The notes below the pieces were generated by a model that was not told the DNA's origin, did no database searches, and saw only the letters and a program-made list of their open reading frames with translations. 64,000 bases of DNA from Ignavibacteriales bacterium (lineage in GTDB: Bacteria; Bacteroidota; Ignavibacteria; Ignavibacteriales; Ignavibacteriaceae), in contig JADJIH010000020.1 in NCBI GenBank assembly GCA_016707115.1, positions 1 through 64,000 of the forward strand, in the 5' to 3' direction. The translations under genes and the position numbers were made by a program. Positions 53,936 through 63,275 of the stretch are shown piece after piece; the stretch's first letter is position 1, and every line of letters starts with the position of its first letter.

Positions 53936-54994
53936 TTATTCTGCTTCTAAAGTTATCTGTATTTCCTGCCCCTCATTTAAATCTATCACAACATCTTTTT
54001 GTACAACTTTATAACCTGGTTTATAAATAACCAGTTTCAAATTATTTCTAAGCCTAAATTCACCTAAAGGAGTTGGATCAGCTTCACCTGTAAGATAAAA
54101 ATTCTGACCAAAGGGAATATCATCATACTCAATTTGAAAGGCTCCGGATTTTGTTATAGTATTTGGCACAACAGTTAGAATTGACTGATCATAACTTCTG
54201 AATGTTTTTAAAATATTTTTTTCCAGTGTATATGCTGAATCAGATTCCTGAATACGTAATAATACTTTAAATGCATTACCTGGAAGTGAATCTGGTTGAA
54301 GGATTAAACTATAATATCCAGCATTTTTCTGAAAATCGAAAAGATTAACCAGAACTGATTTATCACTAAAACGGCAAACATCCATTTTAACATTCGCTTG
54401 TTTTCTTAATTGGAATTGAATAGTTGCAGAAAGATCAAATGGATTTGGGAAGTTCTGTGATAGGACTGTCTGAGCCGGAGTTTCTAATTCAACCTCAACA
54501 ATAGGACTATATTCAAAAGTGCTGTCAACGCTAATTATTTTCAACCTGTACGAATATAAACCATTGTTAACATATGTATCTGAATATGCATAATTTCTTA
54601 CTTCATTGGTTGTTCCAGCTCCGGCAACAAAACCAATTGTGTTAAAATCATTAATCGTATTTATCTTTCTTTGAATTTCAAATCCAAGATTTTCTGACTC
54701 GGTTGCAGTACTCCAACTCAATTTTACATTGTTTTCTAAAACCGAAGCTAAAAACGAGATAAGTTCAACACTACTTATTCCTGTTGGTTTATCTATACCA
54801 AAATGAGTTTGTGTTCTAGGAAGACTTTGCCCATAATCATAAATTATAAAAACTTTCACATCAGAAAGTAGGTTCCCTTGTTCATCTTTTACAATTCCCT
54901 TTAGAAGTTTCTCTTTTGTTGGCTCTGTTGTACTATCACACCCAAAGTTTATAACTAAAAAAGCAAATAAAAACAATAAGATATATATTTTCAT
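53936..54994 (-). CDS. Lipoprotein with an internal degenerate T9SS-like domain
   Basis: A protein of 352 residues. The signal peptide ends at lipobox NFGC (Cys19), followed by DSTTEP, so it is lipid-anchored. Next comes a carboxypeptidase-regulatory-like fold (KGIVKDEQGNLLSDVKVFI), then a fibronectin-like block (GFEIQRKI ... IGFVAGAGTTNEV), then VLSQNFPNPFDLSATIQF, the opening of a sorting domain. This is followed by a degenerate repeat and 100 residues of another beta-rich domain (PFGQNFYLTGEADPTP ... VVIDLNEG), so the sorting-like part is internal and lacks the KKMxLLK end. It was probably derived from a cargo and is retained as an anchored protein. Function unknown. Confidence 0.75.
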   Translation of the reverse strand: MKIYILLFLFAFLVINFGCDSTTEPTKEKLLKGIVKDEQGNLLSDVKVFIIYDYGQSLPRTQTHFGIDKPTGISSVELISFLASVLENNVKLSWSTATESENLGFEIQRKINTINDFNTIGFVAGAGTTNEVRNYAYSDTYVNNGLYSYRLKIISVDSTFEYSPIVEVELETPAQTVLSQNFPNPFDLSATIQFQLRKQANVKMDVCRFSDKSVLVNLFDFQKNAGYYSLILQPDSLPGNAFKVLLRIQESDSAYTLEKNILKTFRSYDQSILTVVPNTITKSGAFQIEYDDIPFGQNFYLTGEADPTPLGEFRLRNNLKLVIYKPGYKVVQKDVVIDLNEGQEIQITLEAE

Positions 54995-55064
54995 AAATGC
55001 TCCCCGTAATAATTTATTAATGATTTAATCTAATTTGATCTCAATTAATTTCATTCAATAGTTA

Positions 55065-56147
55065 TTAACTATGCCTTACAGAAATTATATCTCCATCTTT
55101 AACAATATATTCTTTTCCTTCAAGTCGCCATTTGCCAAGTTCTTTTGCTTTTGCGAATGAACCTGTTTCAATAAAATCATCGTAATGCACAACTTCTGCA
55201 CGAATAAACTTTTTGAAAAAATCTGTGTGAATTTCTCCAGCCGCTTCCTGCGCTGTCATTCCTTTTTTAATTGTCCACGCACGGCACTCATCTTCACCTG
55301 CAGTTAAGAAAGATTGAAGTCCAAGTAAATCATATGCTTCTCTAATCAACTTATCCAAAGCGGATTCAGTAATGCCATAATCACTCATAAATACGCTTGC
55401 ATCTTCTTCAGGCAGATCAGCCATCTCTTTTTCAATCTGTCCAAAGAATGATAATGCTTTTGTATTAGGGGCAAGTTTATTTTTTACGAGCTCTTCTAAA
55501 TACTTTCCGGTATCCTTTATTTGTGATTCATCAAAGTTTAAAGCTATAAGCATTGGCTTAACAGAAAGCAGTTGATAAGTTTTTAAAATATGTAATTCGT
55601 CTTTTGTAAGATTTGCATCGCGTAATGGTTTTTCAGTTTGTAGAATTTCATAACACTTTTCAAGTACAGGTAACTCACGTTTAAGATTATCATCCTGAGT
55701 TTTTAAGATTTGCTTCTTAATTGTCTCTAATCTTTTTTCAAGAATTGCTAAATCAGATAAAATAAATTCTGTTTCAAATGAATTTATATCGCGCATCATA
55801 TTTATTGAGCCATCCGGATGCGGAACTGTTTCGTTTTCAAATAATCTTACAACCTGAACAAGTGCATCATTTGTTTTTACTTTGCCTAAAAAATTTCCTG
55901 TAAACTGTGTTGAGCCTGAATCACCTTTTTGCAAACCAACAACGTCAACCACTTCAATCGTGGCATTAACCTTTTTCTTTGGGACGAACATTTCTGTTAG
56001 CTTATCCAATCTTGCATCCGGCACCTTAATCATGGCTTGATGTGCTTCAGATTTTGAAAGTTCGTTTGGATCAAGTAAAGTTTTTGTTATTGTTTGAAAG
56101 AGAGTTGATTTTCCTGTAAATGGCAGTCCAACAATTCCTATTTGCAT
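55065..56147 (-). CDS. ychF: YchF-family P-loop ATPase/GTPase (divergent)
   Basis: A protein of 360 residues, the usual length. P-loop GLPFTGKST at residues 7-15 (most YchF have GLPNVGKST). Later blocks VVDVVGLQKGDSG, a coiled-coil-like middle, ALNFDESQ for the base-specificity motif and a C-terminal TGS-type domain (DFFKKFIRAEVVHYDDF ... DGDIISVRHS). YchF is a ribosome-associated, ATP-preferring member of the Obg/TRAFAC group that responds to redox stress. The sequence is divergent, so it may be a paralogue. A cytoplasmic location is expected. Confidence 0.85.
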   Translation of the reverse strand: MQIGIVGLPFTGKSTLFQTITKTLLDPNELSKSEAHQAMIKVPDARLDKLTEMFVPKKKVNATIEVVDVVGLQKGDSGSTQFTGNFLGKVKTNDALVQVVRLFENETVPHPDGSINMMRDINSFETEFILSDLAILEKRLETIKKQILKTQDDNLKRELPVLEKCYEILQTEKPLRDANLTKDELHILKTYQLLSVKPMLIALNFDESQIKDTGKYLEELVKNKLAPNTKALSFFGQIEKEMADLPEEDASVFMSDYGITESALDKLIREAYDLLGLQSFLTAGEDECRAWTIKKGMTAQEAAGEIHTDFFKKFIRAEVVHYDDFIETGSFAKAKELGKWRLEGKEYIVKDGDIISVRHS

Positions 56148-56528
56148 TTATTCCTCTGGTTAAAATTTCTTAATGATTGTATGCAAATATACAAAGATAT
56201 TTTGGTCTGGATTTCGTAAAACAGAATTTATTCTGTTTATGCACCTAAAGTGACTTGTAAAAAGTAACAGACTAAAGTCTGTTCTACGAAGACAAATTAT
56301 TTTTTGATTGCTTGACATTAGAAACATCAAATTCTATCTTGCACCAGAAATTCAAACAAAAAAATCTTGAACAAAAAACTTACATATAACAACTTCTCTT
56401 TTTCTGCTAGTCATACTTGGCCTTGGCGCCGCTAATCTTTTACATATTCTCAAAATCCGTACAATCTTTTTAAACTTAGTTAATCACTAATTATTTATTC
56501 ATTTATTTAATCTTAAAAGGAGTGCTCT
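56148..56528. other. Gene-free gap between ychF and trpB2
   Basis: 381 bases with no gene. It holds two small perfect palindromes, ACAGAAT/ATTCTGT (56221-56236) and AACAGACT/AGTCTGTT (56266-56283), which may be operators or repeats. The trpB2 promoter must lie within the right half. No attenuator-like leader is seen. Confidence 0.5.
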
Positions 56529-57896
56529 ATGAGTGCATCAAAAAAAATTCTGTTAAACGAATCAGAAATGCCGCAAAACTATTACAACATTCAGGCAGAT
56601 ATGCCAAATCCAATGCTGCCGCCGCTTCATCCGGGAACAAAACAGCCAATTGGTCCGCAAGATCTTGCAGCATTATTTCCAATGGAATTAATTAAGCAGG
56701 AAGTTTCGCAGGAAAGATATATTGAAATTCCTGATGAGGTAAGAAATATTTATAAACTTTATCGTCCAACTCCGCTTTACCGTGCATTTGAATTAGAAAA
56801 ACTTTTAGATACTCCGGCAAAAATTTATTATAAGTATGAAGGTGTAAGTCCGGCAGGATCACACAAACCAAACACGGCAATTGCACAAGCATTTTATAAT
56901 AAGATGGAAGGTGTAAAAGGTTTAACTACAGAAACAGGCGCGGGACAATGGGGCAGTGCGTTAAGTTTTGCTTGTCAGAAGTTTGGTTTAAGCTGTGAGG
57001 TTTACATGGTTAAAATTAGCTATGATCAAAAACCTTACAGAAAAGTTATGATGAATACTTGGGGCGCAACTGTTATCGCTTCTCCAAGTAGAAATACAAA
57101 TTCAGGCAGATCAATCCTGGAACAGGATCCAAATTCACCCGGCAGTTTAGGTATTGCTATCTCGGAAGCTGTTGAACGCGCAGCAACAACAGAAGGAATA
57201 AATTACGCACTTGGAAGTGTTCTTAATCATGTTCTTCTTCATCAAACTGTAATCGGGCAGGAAGCAATAACGCAATTAGAAATGGCAGGAGATTTTCCTG
57301 ATGTTGTTGTTGCGCCATTTGGCGGCGGATCAAACTTTGCGGGAATCGCATTTCCATTTTTACGTTACAATTTCCAGGAAGGAAAAAAAGTTCGCTGTAT
57401 TGCTGTTGAACCTGCATCATGTCCAAAACTAACTAAAGGTGAATTTAGATATGATTTTGGTGATACAGTTGGATTAACTCCACTTATTCCAATGTACACG
57501 CTCGGTCATACATTCGTTCCGGAGCCTATTCATGCTGGCGGATTAAGATATCACGGAGCTGGGGCAATAGTAAGCCAGTTATTAAAAGATAAATTAATTG
57601 AAGCATCAGCAATACCACAATTAGAATGTTTTGAAGCTGGAGTTAAGTTTGCACAGACCGAAGGAATAATTCCAGCACCGGAGGCAACGCATGGAATTGC
57701 GCAAGTTATTCGTGAAGCACAAAAAGCTAAGATTGAGGGAAAACAAAAAATAATTTTATTTAATCTTTGCGGACACGGTTACTTTGATATGAGTGCTTAT
57801 CAAGCCTACTTTAATGGTGAGTTACAGGATCACGAATTAACTGATAAAGAGCTTTATTCAGCATTAAGAGAACTTGATACTCCTGTTACAGTTTAG
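56529..57896 (+). CDS. trpB: Tryptophan synthase beta chain, TrpB2 type
   Basis: A protein of 455 residues, longer than TrpB1 and normal for TrpB2. The pyridoxal-phosphate Lys113 lies in SPAGSHKPNTA, the ETGAGQWGSAL block follows, and GGGSNFAG binds the phosphate. The TrpB2 signature is visible in RPTPLYRAFELEKLLDTPAK, VKISYDQKPYRKVMM and SVLNHVLLHQTVIG. It joins indole and serine to tryptophan, or acts as a stand-alone indole-salvage or serine-deaminating enzyme. No trpA lies next to it here, as is usual for TrpB2. The start is supported by AAAGGAG upstream of ATG 56529. Confidence 0.92.
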   Translation: MSASKKILLNESEMPQNYYNIQADMPNPMLPPLHPGTKQPIGPQDLAALFPMELIKQEVSQERYIEIPDEVRNIYKLYRPTPLYRAFELEKLLDTPAKIYYKYEGVSPAGSHKPNTAIAQAFYNKMEGVKGLTTETGAGQWGSALSFACQKFGLSCEVYMVKISYDQKPYRKVMMNTWGATVIASPSRNTNSGRSILEQDPNSPGSLGIAISEAVERAATTEGINYALGSVLNHVLLHQTVIGQEAITQLEMAGDFPDVVVAPFGGGSNFAGIAFPFLRYNFQEGKKVRCIAVEPASCPKLTKGEFRYDFGDTVGLTPLIPMYTLGHTFVPEPIHAGGLRYHGAGAIVSQLLKDKLIEASAIPQLECFEAGVKFAQTEGIIPAPEATHGIAQVIREAQKAKIEGKQKIILFNLCGHGYFDMSAYQAYFNGELQDHELTDKELYSALRELDTPVTV

Positions 57897-57906
57897 TTAA
57901 AGATTC

Positions 57907-57939
57907 AAAGATGACATCTCTTAAAAAGATGTCATCTTT
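57907..57939 (+). terminator. GATGACATC hairpin, copy 2
   Basis: The arms AAAGATGACATCT (57907-57919) and AGATGTCATCTTT (57927-57939). It follows the trpB gene and is close in sequence to 15811-15843 and 58955-58985. Confidence 0.8.
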
Positions 57940-58139
57940 AACAAAAGATGGGTTTGGTTTTTAATCTTTTTCAAATGAAAATATTTTATCTTTGTTCACA
58001 AATTTAAGTCGATTAATTTAAATAAAAGATGTAGTTCCAGTTTCATCCTTTTGATGGATTGACGCATTCAAATCATGTTTATATATTTTAATCAATAATA
58101 GTATGGATAAATAAAATATTATCAAGTAAGAGGTTAAAA

Positions 58140-58943
58140 ATGAAACTATTAAAAATATTTGTTCCGATAATTTTACTAGCATTTACAGTTTATTATTGCA
58201 GCACGGTTCCAATTACCGGCAGATCGCAGCTTAGTTTAGTTTCTGCAAGTGAAATGAATGCAATGAGTTTTGCTCAATACGGTGAATTTTTACAGCAAAA
58301 CAAACTTAGCTCAAATAAGTCTGATGTTGAAATGGTAAGACGTGTTGGCAGTAATATTCAAAGAGCTGTAGAAACTTACTTTGCAAAAAATAATTTGTCT
58401 AAAGAATTAGCTGGATATGCATGGGAATTTAATGTTGTTGAAAGTGAAGAAGTAAATGCTTGGTGTATGCCCGGTGGAAAAGTTGTTGTTTACACAGGAA
58501 TTCTTCCAATCACAAAAGATGAAACAGGTTTAGCGGTTGTGATGGGGCACGAAATTGCACACGCAGTTGCGCAACACGGAGCTGAAAGAATGAGCCAAGG
58601 ATTATTGCAAGAACTTGGCGGAGTTGCACTTTCAGTTGCTTTAGCAAATGAACCACAAGAAACTCAATCACTTTTTTATACTGCTTATGGCGTCGGCACA
58701 ACTGTAGGTGTAATGCTTCCATTCAGCAGAACACACGAAAGTGAAGCTGATAGATTAGGGTTGGTATTTATGGCTATGGCCGGATATGATCCAACTGCTG
58801 CAGTGGATTTCTGGACAAGGATGTCTCAGAAAAGCGGTGGCGGTGCTCCACCAGAATTTCTAAGTACACACCCTTCAGATGCAACAAGAATTGCTGATAT
58901 TAAAAAACATTTGCCTGAAGCTTTGAGTTATTATAAGAAATAG
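58140..58943 (+). CDS. M48 family zinc metalloprotease, exported (BepA/LoiP-like)
   Basis: A protein of 267 residues. It has an N-terminal signal-anchor or lipoprotein-like sequence (FTVYYCST, a possible lipobox with the Cys at about residue 20). The zinc motif HEIAH begins at His137 in GHEIAHAVAQH, and the third ligand Glu202 lies in HESEADRLG, the M48 pattern. The conserved start CSTVPITGRSQLSLVS also matches this group. Such proteases check outer-membrane protein assembly in the envelope. Downstream lies a shared hairpin terminator and a convergent T9SS cargo gene. Confidence 0.92.
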   Translation: MKLLKIFVPIILLAFTVYYCSTVPITGRSQLSLVSASEMNAMSFAQYGEFLQQNKLSSNKSDVEMVRRVGSNIQRAVETYFAKNNLSKELAGYAWEFNVVESEEVNAWCMPGGKVVVYTGILPITKDETGLAVVMGHEIAHAVAQHGAERMSQGLLQELGGVALSVALANEPQETQSLFYTAYGVGTTVGVMLPFSRTHESEADRLGLVFMAMAGYDPTAAVDFWTRMSQKSGGGAPPEFLSTHPSDATRIADIKKHLPEALSYYKK

Positions 58944-58954
58944 GATTTGAAATT

Positions 58955-58985
58955 GAGATGACATCTTTTTAAAAGATGTCATCTC
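58955..58985. terminator. GATGACATC hairpin, copy 3
   Basis: GAGATGACATCTTTT and AAAAGATGTCATCTC form a long stem between the convergent 58140-58943 and 59001-60611 genes. Near-identical to the hairpins at 15811-15843 and 57907-57939. Confidence 0.8.
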
Positions 58986-59000
58986 TAAAATATTTTTTAC

Positions 59001-60611
59001 TTACCTCAATAAAATCATTTTCTTCGTATCTACGAACGAACTCGACTGCAGTTTGTAAAAATATATTCCGCTTGAAAGATTAGAAGCATTCCAATTTACT
59101 TCATAACTTCCAGCTTCCCTATAATCGTTAACTAATGTTGCTACTTCATTTCCAAGCACATCATAAACTTTTAGTGATACTTGTGTGTTACTGGATACTT
59201 GATACCGGATGTTGGTAGTTGGGTTGAAAGGATTCGGATAATTTTGTTCTAAAGAAAATGATGCAATAGAATTTTCTTCATCATCCAAAGAAGTCGGGGT
59301 TTGAACATATTTTATTATGGTAATATCATAACCGGACAAAGCGTCAAAGCTATTACCCGTAGAAAAGACATTGCCATTCGGATCAACTCCAACTGCAACA
59401 GGAACATCCTGGCTATTGCTTAACCCGTTATAGTATATAGCCCATTGAAATGAGCCAGCAGTATTATATTTTAAAGTGGTAATATCCGAATTACTGTATC
59501 TCTGCCCAATTACATAAACATTTGCCAAATTATCAATTGCAATATCATAACCAGTGTATCCATCGGTGACAGTGCTATCGCCACTAAATTCGTTTAACCA
59601 AACTTCATTTCCATCCGGACTATATTTTATCGTTGTTATTTTGTAAGAAAGTGGAAATCCTAAAGTTCCTGTTTCACCTGTTACATAAATATTCCCAAGA
59701 TCATCTTTTACAACTGCTCTGCAATTATCCCAGCCTGTGGCAGAATTATAAAGCTTACTCCACTGCACAAGACCTGTTGGATTAATTTTTACAACTGCAT
59801 AATCCAAGTTGGATGTGCCTACAATGATAATATTACTGTTATTATCAATAGTCATATCAATTGGATTAATGTTTCCAACACCTTGTCCATAACGCGATGC
59901 CCAAACAAAATCAAGATTTTGTTCATACTTAAGTGCAATAAATGATAAGGAATCATTATCCTGTATATAGCCGGCGATGATTATCTTGCCGGCACCATCT
60001 AAGGCAATTTTTCTTCCGCCTTCACTACTGGAATTATAAAAAATTTGGTTTACCAGATTACCATCTGAATCAAACTTTACAAGGAAAATATTATTTCCAC
60101 CGTTTCCGTACTCACCGGTAACATAAACATTTCCAGTTAAATCAGTAATAATATCGTATCCACCAGCATAATAGCCATTTACATACTGAAATTTATATGA
60201 CCAGAGTTGTGTGCCATCCGGGCTGTATTTTATGACAAGCATTTTATTGGCGCCGCCTGAATAAATTGCTGTTTCACCAGTGACATAAACATTTCCAGAT
60301 GCATCAACATAAATTGCTCTGGTAAATGCACCATTGTTATCCTGTGCAACAAAGTTTTGTATCCATTGCTGCACACCTTGTGAATTATACTTAACAGTTA
60401 CAGCTTGTATGTCAAGATTCAGATTTGTCTGCCTTTGCGCACCTGTTACATATACATTTCCCTGTGCATCGACGAACATATCGTTAACACTTTCGTTTCT
60501 GATACTATCTGAAGTAAATCTTTGCACCCAGTCTTCTGAAACTTGTGCAAAAGTAAATGTAGCCCAAAGCTGAAATCCAAGCAAAACGAACAGTATTTTT
60601 AATCGTCGCAT
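59001..60611 (-). CDS. Secreted SBBP-repeat propeller with T9SS sorting domain
   Basis: A protein of 536 residues. Signal peptide (about 1-22, FTFAQ). About eight SBBP (seven-bladed beta-propeller) repeats, each with a turn like DAQGNVYVTGA, DASGNVYVTGE, DLTGNVYVTGE or DPNGNVFSTGN followed by the KYNSxGxxxW pattern. It ends in a complete sorting domain from NYPNPFNPTTNI, with VNWNASNLSSGIYFYKL and KKMILLR. Unlike five others in the window, this sorting domain has no seven-base repeat and keeps the usual NASNLSSG. SBBP proteins are secreted propellers, perhaps binding proteins. No catalytic residue seen. Confidence 0.9.
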   Translation of the reverse strand: MRRLKILFVLLGFQLWATFTFAQVSEDWVQRFTSDSIRNESVNDMFVDAQGNVYVTGAQRQTNLNLDIQAVTVKYNSQGVQQWIQNFVAQDNNGAFTRAIYVDASGNVYVTGETAIYSGGANKMLVIKYSPDGTQLWSYKFQYVNGYYAGGYDIITDLTGNVYVTGEYGNGGNNIFLVKFDSDGNLVNQIFYNSSSEGGRKIALDGAGKIIIAGYIQDNDSLSFIALKYEQNLDFVWASRYGQGVGNINPIDMTIDNNSNIIIVGTSNLDYAVVKINPTGLVQWSKLYNSATGWDNCRAVVKDDLGNIYVTGETGTLGFPLSYKITTIKYSPDGNEVWLNEFSGDSTVTDGYTGYDIAIDNLANVYVIGQRYSNSDITTLKYNTAGSFQWAIYYNGLSNSQDVPVAVGVDPNGNVFSTGNSFDALSGYDITIIKYVQTPTSLDDEENSIASFSLEQNYPNPFNPTTNIRYQVSSNTQVSLKVYDVLGNEVATLVNDYREAGSYEVNWNASNLSSGIYFYKLQSSSFVDTKKMILLR

Positions 60612-60704
60612 GTTAGTCTCCTTTATTTTAAATCTAAAAATTGGATATAGACTTACATGCGTAACGAAACTCTAAATTGGCTCATTAAAAGGAAAAAGAA
60701 TGGA

Positions 60705-63257
60705 TCAGTTTTTTGATTGATTTAATAGGTTCTTATAAAAACTGAGTTTTTGAGGATTTTTTGTTTGATTAAATAACTTTACAAGATATTCTAAAATCCT
60801 TATTGTATTAAAATCTTTTTCCCCTTTTATTTGTTTGATTCGTTCATATCCGGTAACAAGTAAATTTTCTGCTTCAATGTATTTTTTTTGATGGTAATAA
60901 ATTATTCCTAGTTCAGCATTTGCAGAAATTTCATTTGGATGATCTTTGGGATAATTTTTTTTATAGATAGAAAGAGCATTTTTGATATATTTTTCTGCGT
61001 CTGTAAACTTAGATTTTTCGATTAGAATTTTGCCATACCAAAAATCCGTTAATCCAACCCAAACGTGATTTTCGTTAAGTGAGATTTTAAAATTTTCCGC
61101 CGCCATTAATAAATTAGATTCTGATGACTCAAATTTATTCATCGTATATTCAAGTGCACCTAAGTTCATAAAACCCAATCCAACTAACGAATGATTTTTA
61201 CCAAAAGAATTTATTTTCAGCTCGAGTGATTTTTTAAAATACTCTTCAGCTTTACTTAAGCTATCCTTATCGATATAAATATATGCCAGGTTATTGTAAA
61301 TAGTAGAAATCTCAGGACGATCAGGGCTATACAGTTTTAAATAAACTTCTAACGATTTTTTATAATATTTTTCTGCTCCATCAATATCATTTAGAGATTC
61401 AAGAGTGAGAGCTAAATTGTTTAAAGTACTTGCCACATCTCTATCCGTTTCACCAAAATTCTTTTGATAAATATTTAATGCTTCTTTAAGCAGCTTTAGT
61501 GATTCTTGATACTTAGCCTGTTCTTCTTTTAAAATTCCCAGGTCATTTATAGCACCTGCTAATGATCTGGGCGGAGAATCCGAATTATTTCTAAAAATTT
61601 TTATGCTTTTAGTGTAAAGTGAATCAGCAAGATTTAAGTCTCCAATCCAATGATAATATAAAGCAAGCTCATGCATACTTTCTGCACTTTGATAACTTTC
61701 TTTACCATAAACATTATTATTTAATTCTAATGATTTTATAAGATGCGGTTTAGCTTCATCAAATTCACCAAGATTTGTAAGTGTTACACCAATTGTTTTT
61801 CTAACAGAAGCTTCAATTTCGGGATGACTGGAAAAATTATCTCCAACATCTATTGAGGCTTTTTTAAGAATATCATAAACTTTAACGTCTTTACCAACTT
61901 CAGTTGGATCAACAGATGAAAGCATTTCCTGCAAAAAATTATTCACAGTTTCGACTTTTTGCGTTTCAAGTTTTGCATTATCTCTTTCTTTAGCTGCAAT
62001 GTTTGCTTGCCAGATAATCGCAATAAGACTTGCAATCAAGAAAACAATAAATCCAACCGAAGAAACAAATCCAACCTTATGCCTTTTAATAAATTTATTC
62101 AATCTATATCCGGCAGTATCTTTTTGTGCGATTACAGGCAGCCCGATAAGGTGCCTTCTTATATCTTCCGAAAACTGTTCAACGGAAACATATCTTCTCA
62201 AAGGATCTTTGTGCATTGCCTTTAGTATGATATTATCTAAATCTCCTTTTAAATGCGCTGACAATTTTTCTTGATTTATAATCTTATCGCTTGCAGATAT
62301 TTCAGATGATTGAATAATCCTTTCACTTGGCTTAATAATTTTTTCTTCAGTGATGATTTTACTAATAGCTGCTGGTGAGCTGTTTGTAATTTTATATGGT
62401 TGGTTTCCGGTTAGAAGTTGATAAAGTAAAACTCCAAGTGAGTAAACATCACTCGCAGTTGTAATTTTCTCTCCCTTAATTTGTTCTGGACTTGCATACT
62501 CGGGAGTAAGATGCCAAACACCAGTGCGAGTTAATCCTTCATTACCATCAACTAACTCCTCATCAATAAGTTTTGCAATACCAAAATCTAAAAGTTTTGG
62601 AATTCCATCTTTAGTAACTAAAATGTTTCCGGGTTTGAGATCGCGATGTATAATTAAATTTTGATGAGCATATTGAACTGCGTTACAAACTTCTCTAAAC
62701 AATTTAAGTTTTTCTTCAATACTAAGTTTTTTTTGATTGCAGCATTCAGTAATCGGGATTCCATCAATAAATTCCATAACTAAGTATGGAAGCCCATCAA
62801 CAGTTCTGCCGCCATCTAAAAGTCTGGCTATGTTTTGATGTTGAAGATTAGCAAGTGTCTGTCTTTCAATTTGGAATCGCTTTAAAAGATATTCACTTGT
62901 TATTCCGTGCTTTAAAATTTTAATTGCAACTTTTTGATCAAACTCTTTATCATTTCGTTTCCCAGTGTAAACAATTCCCATTCCACCAACACCGGCTTCA
63001 CCATCAATTATATAGTTGCCGATTTGTTTACCAATGTAAGGATCAACAAAATCTCTTTTGTTTTGTTCAACAATAGTTAATGGTTCTTCAAGAAAATCTT
63101 TTGTGTTTCCAAGTGAATTAAATAACGAAAAAATTTCATTCTTTAATTCAGGATCGTCTTTACATTTTTGATTTAAAAAGGATTCTCTTTTATCAACAGC
63201 AAGATTTGATGCTTCATCAAAAAGTTCTCGAACTTTATTTAATCTATCTTGATTCAA
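60705..63257 (-). CDS. Transmembrane Ser/Thr protein kinase with C-terminal TPR repeats
   Basis: A protein of 850 residues. The kinase domain spans about 75-370: GEAGVGGMGIVY (glycine loop), VAIKILK (ATP-binding Lys), HRDLKPGN near residue 203 (catalytic loop), DFGIAK and the PEYASPEQ activation-segment end. One hydrophobic helix at about 397-417 (VGFVSSVGFIVFLIASLIAIIW-like, cut here) follows, then about nine TPR repeats (YxxSLxLLKEALNIYxK type). It should phosphorylate partners at the membrane, sensing through the TPR part. Its gene starts 18 bases downstream of an ECF sigma gene in the same direction; the sigma is the obvious partner. The start has N-terminal ECF-like residues ahead of the kinase domain. 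Confidence 0.93.
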   Translation of the reverse strand: MNQDRLNKVRELFDEASNLAVDKRESFLNQKCKDDPELKNEIFSLFNSLGNTKDFLEEPLTIVEQNKRDFVDPYIGKQIGNYIIDGEAGVGGMGIVYTGKRNDKEFDQKVAIKILKHGITSEYLLKRFQIERQTLANLQHQNIARLLDGGRTVDGLPYLVMEFIDGIPITECCNQKKLSIEEKLKLFREVCNAVQYAHQNLIIHRDLKPGNILVTKDGIPKLLDFGIAKLIDEELVDGNEGLTRTGVWHLTPEYASPEQIKGEKITTASDVYSLGVLLYQLLTGNQPYKITNSSPAAISKIITEEKIIKPSERIIQSSEISASDKIINQEKLSAHLKGDLDNIILKAMHKDPLRRYVSVEQFSEDIRRHLIGLPVIAQKDTAGYRLNKFIKRHKVGFVSSVGFIVFLIASLIAIIWQANIAAKERDNAKLETQKVETVNNFLQEMLSSVDPTEVGKDVKVYDILKKASIDVGDNFSSHPEIEASVRKTIGVTLTNLGEFDEAKPHLIKSLELNNNVYGKESYQSAESMHELALYYHWIGDLNLADSLYTKSIKIFRNNSDSPPRSLAGAINDLGILKEEQAKYQESLKLLKEALNIYQKNFGETDRDVASTLNNLALTLESLNDIDGAEKYYKKSLEVYLKLYSPDRPEISTIYNNLAYIYIDKDSLSKAEEYFKKSLELKINSFGKNHSLVGLGFMNLGALEYTMNKFESSESNLLMAAENFKISLNENHVWVGLTDFWYGKILIEKSKFTDAEKYIKNALSIYKKNYPKDHPNEISANAELGIIYYHQKKYIEAENLLVTGYERIKQIKGEKDFNTIRILEYLVKLFNQTKNPQKLSFYKNLLNQSKN

Positions 63258-63275
63258 AATTATTATTTAGTTTGA

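Noticed and set aside
57987..57994. TATCTTTG as a Bacteroidota -7 box before the M48 gene
   Set aside because: It matches the -7 pattern, but no TTG lies at the right distance upstream and the start codon is 146 bases away.
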